From assembly GCA_919901895.1 (NCBI GenBank), contig CAKKQI010000382.1:1-15877 (forward strand): a stretch of DNA of 15,877 nucleotides, given 5' to 3'. The position numbers were made by a program, and so were the translations under genes. Positions 12,831-15,877 of this stretch are shown in pieces. Position 1 is the first letter of the stretch, and every line of letters begins with the position of its first letter. This DNA comes from Candidatus Brocadiaceae bacterium (GTDB lineage Bacteria; Planctomycetota; MHYJ01; JACQXL01; CAKKQI01). Below the pieces are notes generated by a model. The model was not told where the DNA came from, searched no databases, and worked only from the letters and a program-made list of their open reading frames with translations.

Positions 12831-15800
12831 ATGTTACTACCAGAATTTGGCGTTAAACGTCCGGTCACCAATTTAATGATTTTCCTGGCGGCCATTATGA
12901 TGGGGTTAGTCTCCATCTATTTTTTGCCGATTGACCTGATGCCCAGGATTGAACCGCCGTCAATTAGCGTGATCACGGTTTACCCGGGCGCTTCGGCCGA
13001 AGACGTGGAAACAAAAATCACTATGCCGATGGAAAACGACCTTTCCATTGTCACCAATTTAAACGAACTGGTTTCTTTTTCTAAGGAAAACACTTCGGTC
13101 GTTACCTGCAAATTTGAGTGGGGAACCGATCTGGACGAGGCATCTAATAATATCAGAACCAGATTGGAATTTACCAAATTAAAATTGCCTGATGATGCGC
13201 AGGAGCCGATGATTATCAAATTTAACACCTCAATGATCCCGATCCTCGGGCTGGGCGTTACCGCTAAAGAATCGTGGGAAAGATTGCATCATCTGGTTGA
13301 TACCAAAATAAGCGATGCCCTCAAGCGCGTTCCCGGTGTCGGGGCGGTTCAGACGTCCGGCGGACTGGAACGGGAAATTCACGTGGAACTGGACCAGCAT
13401 AAAATGACCGCCTACGGGCTTTCGGTTAAGGAAATAGACACCGCCCTGCGTAATAATAATATCACCGTTCCGGCCGGCAGTTTAAAAATAGGCCAGAATG
13501 AATATATGCTCCGGATGCCGGGCGAATTCCAGAAGGTTGACGAAATCGGCCAAACGGTGGTTAAGGTTTCCGATTCCCGAGTTGTCTATTTAAAAGATGT
13601 CGCCGCGGTGAGCGACTCTTTTAAAGAAGTGAAGCGTAACATTCTGGTGGACGGCGTTCCCGGTATCATGGTCATGGTTCAAAAACAATCCGGGGCAAAT
13701 ACCGTTGAGGTCAGCCGGGCCATCCGGGAAAAACTGAAAACGATCCAATCTGTCTTACCGGCTGATGTCCAGATTAACGAGATGTTTAATACCGCCAAAT
13801 TTGTTGAGCAAACCATCAGCAATCTCACCGGCACGGTTCTTTGGGGCGGCCTGCTGGTTATCTTGGTGACCATATTTTTCCTGCGGGAAATCCGGAGCAG
13901 TTTGATTATTACTCTGACGATTCCCTTTTCGCTGATCGTGGCTTTTATTTTTATTTACGCCTTCGGTATGACCATCAACCTGATGTCTCTGGGCAGTCTG
14001 GCCATTGCTATCGGAATGGTAGTTGATAATGCCATTGTGGTCCTGGAAAACACCCACTATCATATCAGCACCGGAAAAGCACCGCGTGAAGCGGCGATCT
14101 TCGGAAGTTCGGAAGTCGGATTAGCGATTTCCGCCTCCACTTTAACGACCATCGTAGTTTTCGTGCCGCTCATCTTTATGAAAGGTATCAGCGGCATCAT
14201 GTTTAAAGAATTAGGTATTGCTATCATTGTGGTGTTGTTGGCTTCTTTATTAACTTCGCTGACGATGACTCCGATGCTGGCTTCCCGGTTATTAAAACCG
14301 GTCGCTTCAAATTATAAGCCGAATTGGTTTTATACGTTCAGTGAAAATATTTTTACCGGGGTTGAGCGGTTTTACGGTCAAATTTTAGAGTGGGCGCTCC
14401 GGCGCCGGCTTTTGGTTATTGTTTTATCGGTTATTATTTTTGCCGGCTCTCTGGCGCTGATCAAGTTTATCGGCACCGAATTTTTACCGGCTGAAGATAC
14501 CGGAGACCTCTGGGTAACCGTAGAATTACCGGTCGGCACAAAAGTGGAAAAAACCCTTGAGGTCAGCCGGGAGTTGCAAAAAATATTTTATGAAGAAGCC
14601 GGACAGGATATCAAACATATTTTTACCCAGGCCGGCCAATCCGAATTTGCCGGCGGCGGGATGGGTTTTAAAGAAGGTTCCAACGTAATGGTGCTCGGCG
14701 CGAAATTAGTCAGTATTGAACAACGGACCAGAAGAGTTGAAGAAATCGGGCAGGCCATCCGGAAAAAACTGACTAAAATCCCCGGGATTGTTAAAATTGG
14801 AGTGGATAGCGGTAACCCGCTGAACCGGATATTGCTCGGCGCGGCCAAACCGCTTTCCGTGGAGATTATCGGAGAAGACCTGGAAGCCACTAACCGGTTC
14901 GCCGCCGCGGTCCGGGAAATAATGCTGAATACCGAAGGCGCCAGCGACCCGACCGTCAGCCGTGACGCGGCTAAACCGGAACTCCTGGTTGAAGTTGATG
15001 CGGACAAGGCCGCTCAATTCGGTTTGAATAAAGCCGTGATTGGCCAGACCTTGCGAACCTATTTTTACGGAAATGACTCGGTTAAATTCCGGACCGGCCG
15101 GAAGGAATATAGTATCCTGGTTAATCTTAAACCGGAAGACCGGCTCTTTGTGGAAAACGTGCGCGATATTACCATCCCTTCGCCGACCGGGGCAAGAATA
15201 CCCCTGACCAACGTCGCGACTATTAAAGACCGGCTGGGCTTGATTGAAATAGAACGCCAGAACCAGGAACGGATTGTCCGGGTTAGCACTAACATCTACG
15301 GCCGTTCTTTAGGCGAAGTGGCGCGGGATATTGAAACCGGTATCAGCCGGTTGCCTAAGCCGGAAGGGGTGGAGATTAAAATAGGCGGGCTGGTTAAAGA
15401 ACAGCGGAAATCGTTTGCCGATATGAAAATATTACTGGTTCTTTCCATTCTTCTGGTTTATATGGTGATGGCCTCGCAGTTTGAATCACTTTTGCATCCT
15501 TTTGTGATAATGTTTTCCGTACCTTTTGCCTTTACCGGTGTTTTCCTGGGTTTATTTTTCGCCGGCTATCACCTGAGTTTAATTACAATTTTGGGAGGAG
15601 TTCTTTTGATTGGCGTGGCGGTGAATAATGCGATTATCCTGATCGATTACATTAATATTTTGCGTGGCCGCGGGGTTAAGATGATGGAGGCAATCAAGCA
15701 ATCAGGTATGCGGCGCCTCAGGCCGATTCTGATGACCTCATTGACGACTATTTTCGGATTGATACCGATGGCTTTCAGCCGTGGGGAAGGTTCGGAGACC

Positions 15801-15877
15801 TGGCGTCCGCTGGGGTTGACCATTTTAAGCGGGTTGACCGTGTCAATGGTTATTACACTGGTTTTAGTACCGGTGAT
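12831..15877 (+). CDS. RND efflux pump, inner-membrane subunit (HAE1/AcrB-like), 3' end outside window
   Basis: Proton-driven inner-membrane pump of the tripartite system. 1,015 codons are present with no stop, so only the last few tens of residues are probably missing. It begins FGVKRPVTNLMIFLAAIMMGLVSIYFLPIDLMPRIEPP, typical for RND proteins, with AAGG (12821-12824) six bases before the ATG. Twelve-helix duplicated layout: first membrane bundle from about residue 340, second from about 865. The helix-4 motif GMVVDNAIVVLEN has one acidic residue (D399) followed by N400, where AcrB has two Asp. The helix-10 motif GVAVNNAIILIDYIN has N932 where AcrB has its relay Lys. RLRPILMTSLTTIFGLIPMA keeps the conserved Arg and Thr. 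This variant relay is common in one branch of HAE1-like pumps. Substrates unknown. Confidence 0.93.
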   Translation, partial: MLLPEFGVKRPVTNLMIFLAAIMMGLVSIYFLPIDLMPRIEPPSISVITVYPGASAEDVETKITMPMENDLSIVTNLNELVSFSKENTSVVTCKFEWGTDLDEASNNIRTRLEFTKLKLPDDAQEPMIIKFNTSMIPILGLGVTAKESWERLHHLVDTKISDALKRVPGVGAVQTSGGLEREIHVELDQHKMTAYGLSVKEIDTALRNNNITVPAGSLKIGQNEYMLRMPGEFQKVDEIGQTVVKVSDSRVVYLKDVAAVSDSFKEVKRNILVDGVPGIMVMVQKQSGANTVEVSRAIREKLKTIQSVLPADVQINEMFNTAKFVEQTISNLTGTVLWGGLLVILVTIFFLREIRSSLIITLTIPFSLIVAFIFIYAFGMTINLMSLGSLAIAIGMVVDNAIVVLENTHYHISTGKAPREAAIFGSSEVGLAISASTLTTIVVFVPLIFMKGISGIMFKELGIAIIVVLLASLLTSLTMTPMLASRLLKPVASNYKPNWFYTFSENIFTGVERFYGQILEWALRRRLLVIVLSVIIFAGSLALIKFIGTEFLPAEDTGDLWVTVELPVGTKVEKTLEVSRELQKIFYEEAGQDIKHIFTQAGQSEFAGGGMGFKEGSNVMVLGAKLVSIEQRTRRVEEIGQAIRKKLTKIPGIVKIGVDSGNPLNRILLGAAKPLSVEIIGEDLEATNRFAAAVREIMLNTEGASDPTVSRDAAKPELLVEVDADKAAQFGLNKAVIGQTLRTYFYGNDSVKFRTGRKEYSILVNLKPEDRLFVENVRDITIPSPTGARIPLTNVATIKDRLGLIEIERQNQERIVRVSTNIYGRSLGEVARDIETGISRLPKPEGVEIKIGGLVKEQRKSFADMKILLVLSILLVYMVMASQFESLLHPFVIMFSVPFAFTGVFLGLFFAGYHLSLITILGGVLLIGVAVNNAIILIDYINILRGRGVKMMEAIKQSGMRRLRPILMTSLTTIFGLIPMAFSRGEGSETWRPLGLTILSGLTVSMVITLVLVPV

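Noticed and set aside
14588..15295. Minus-strand ORFs of 76-139 codons inside the pump gene
   Set aside because: They are shadows of the RND coding frame, with Ser/Arg-rich low-information translations and no ribosome sites.

Overview
The window looks like chromosomal DNA of an uncultivated Gram-negative (two-membrane) bacterium. It encodes an outer-membrane efflux channel, three lipoproteins with lipobox cysteines, an exopolysaccharide-type initiating sugar transferase and several TPR/zinc-ribbon membrane proteins. Promoters are ordinary sigma-70-like (TTGACA/TTGACT with TATTAT). I cannot name the phylum from sequence alone; the mixture of genes and the abundance of short GC-rich palindromic repeats recall candidate-phylum genomes, but that is only an impression.

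Layout. (a) 1-442: a non-coding leader with a 12-C homopolymer, a promoter and a potentially switching RNA structure. (b) 443-2035: a polyprenyl-phosphate sugar phosphotransferase. (c) 2036-4747: a visibly AT-rich block with its own promoter and palindromes. It holds a secreted orphan RHS-tip protein with an HxxxDxxxH (zinc phospholipase C/HET-C-like) C-terminal domain, a small multi-pass membrane protein 18 bases downstream, and a membrane-anchored transglutaminase/SirB1-like TPR protein. (d) 4764-5771: a solute-binding lipoprotein of the iron type, without its transporter partners. (e) 5869-8778, minus strand: a two-gene operon of a zinc-ribbon/TPR/DnaJ-like-zinc-finger membrane protein and a secreted protein of unknown function, read from a clear promoter at 8834-8861. 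(f) 8862-9082: a divergent intergenic region with a candidate structured RNA. (g) 9164-15877, plus strand: a TetR regulator with a palindromic operator at its promoter, then an RND efflux set in the order TolC-like channel, periplasmic adaptor, RND pump. The pump runs off the window end.

How the genes work together. The TetR protein very probably controls itself and perhaps the tripartite pump downstream. The RHS-tip protein and its small membrane neighbour have the layout of a toxin/immunity pair, which is the best candidate here for an undescribed system. This is inference.

The second theme is repeats. Short palindromic elements sit in nearly every intergenic gap of the efflux operon and also, in frame, inside coding regions. 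A 26-base sequence with one mismatch occurs in two unrelated genes (8209-8234 minus, 12125-12150 plus) and encodes nearly the same peptide. A 113-base MITE-like element flanked by a 13-base direct repeat has replaced the last codons of the TolC-like gene; removing it restores an in-frame stop. The pattern resembles the protein-coding palindromic elements known from Rickettsia, in an unrelated setting.
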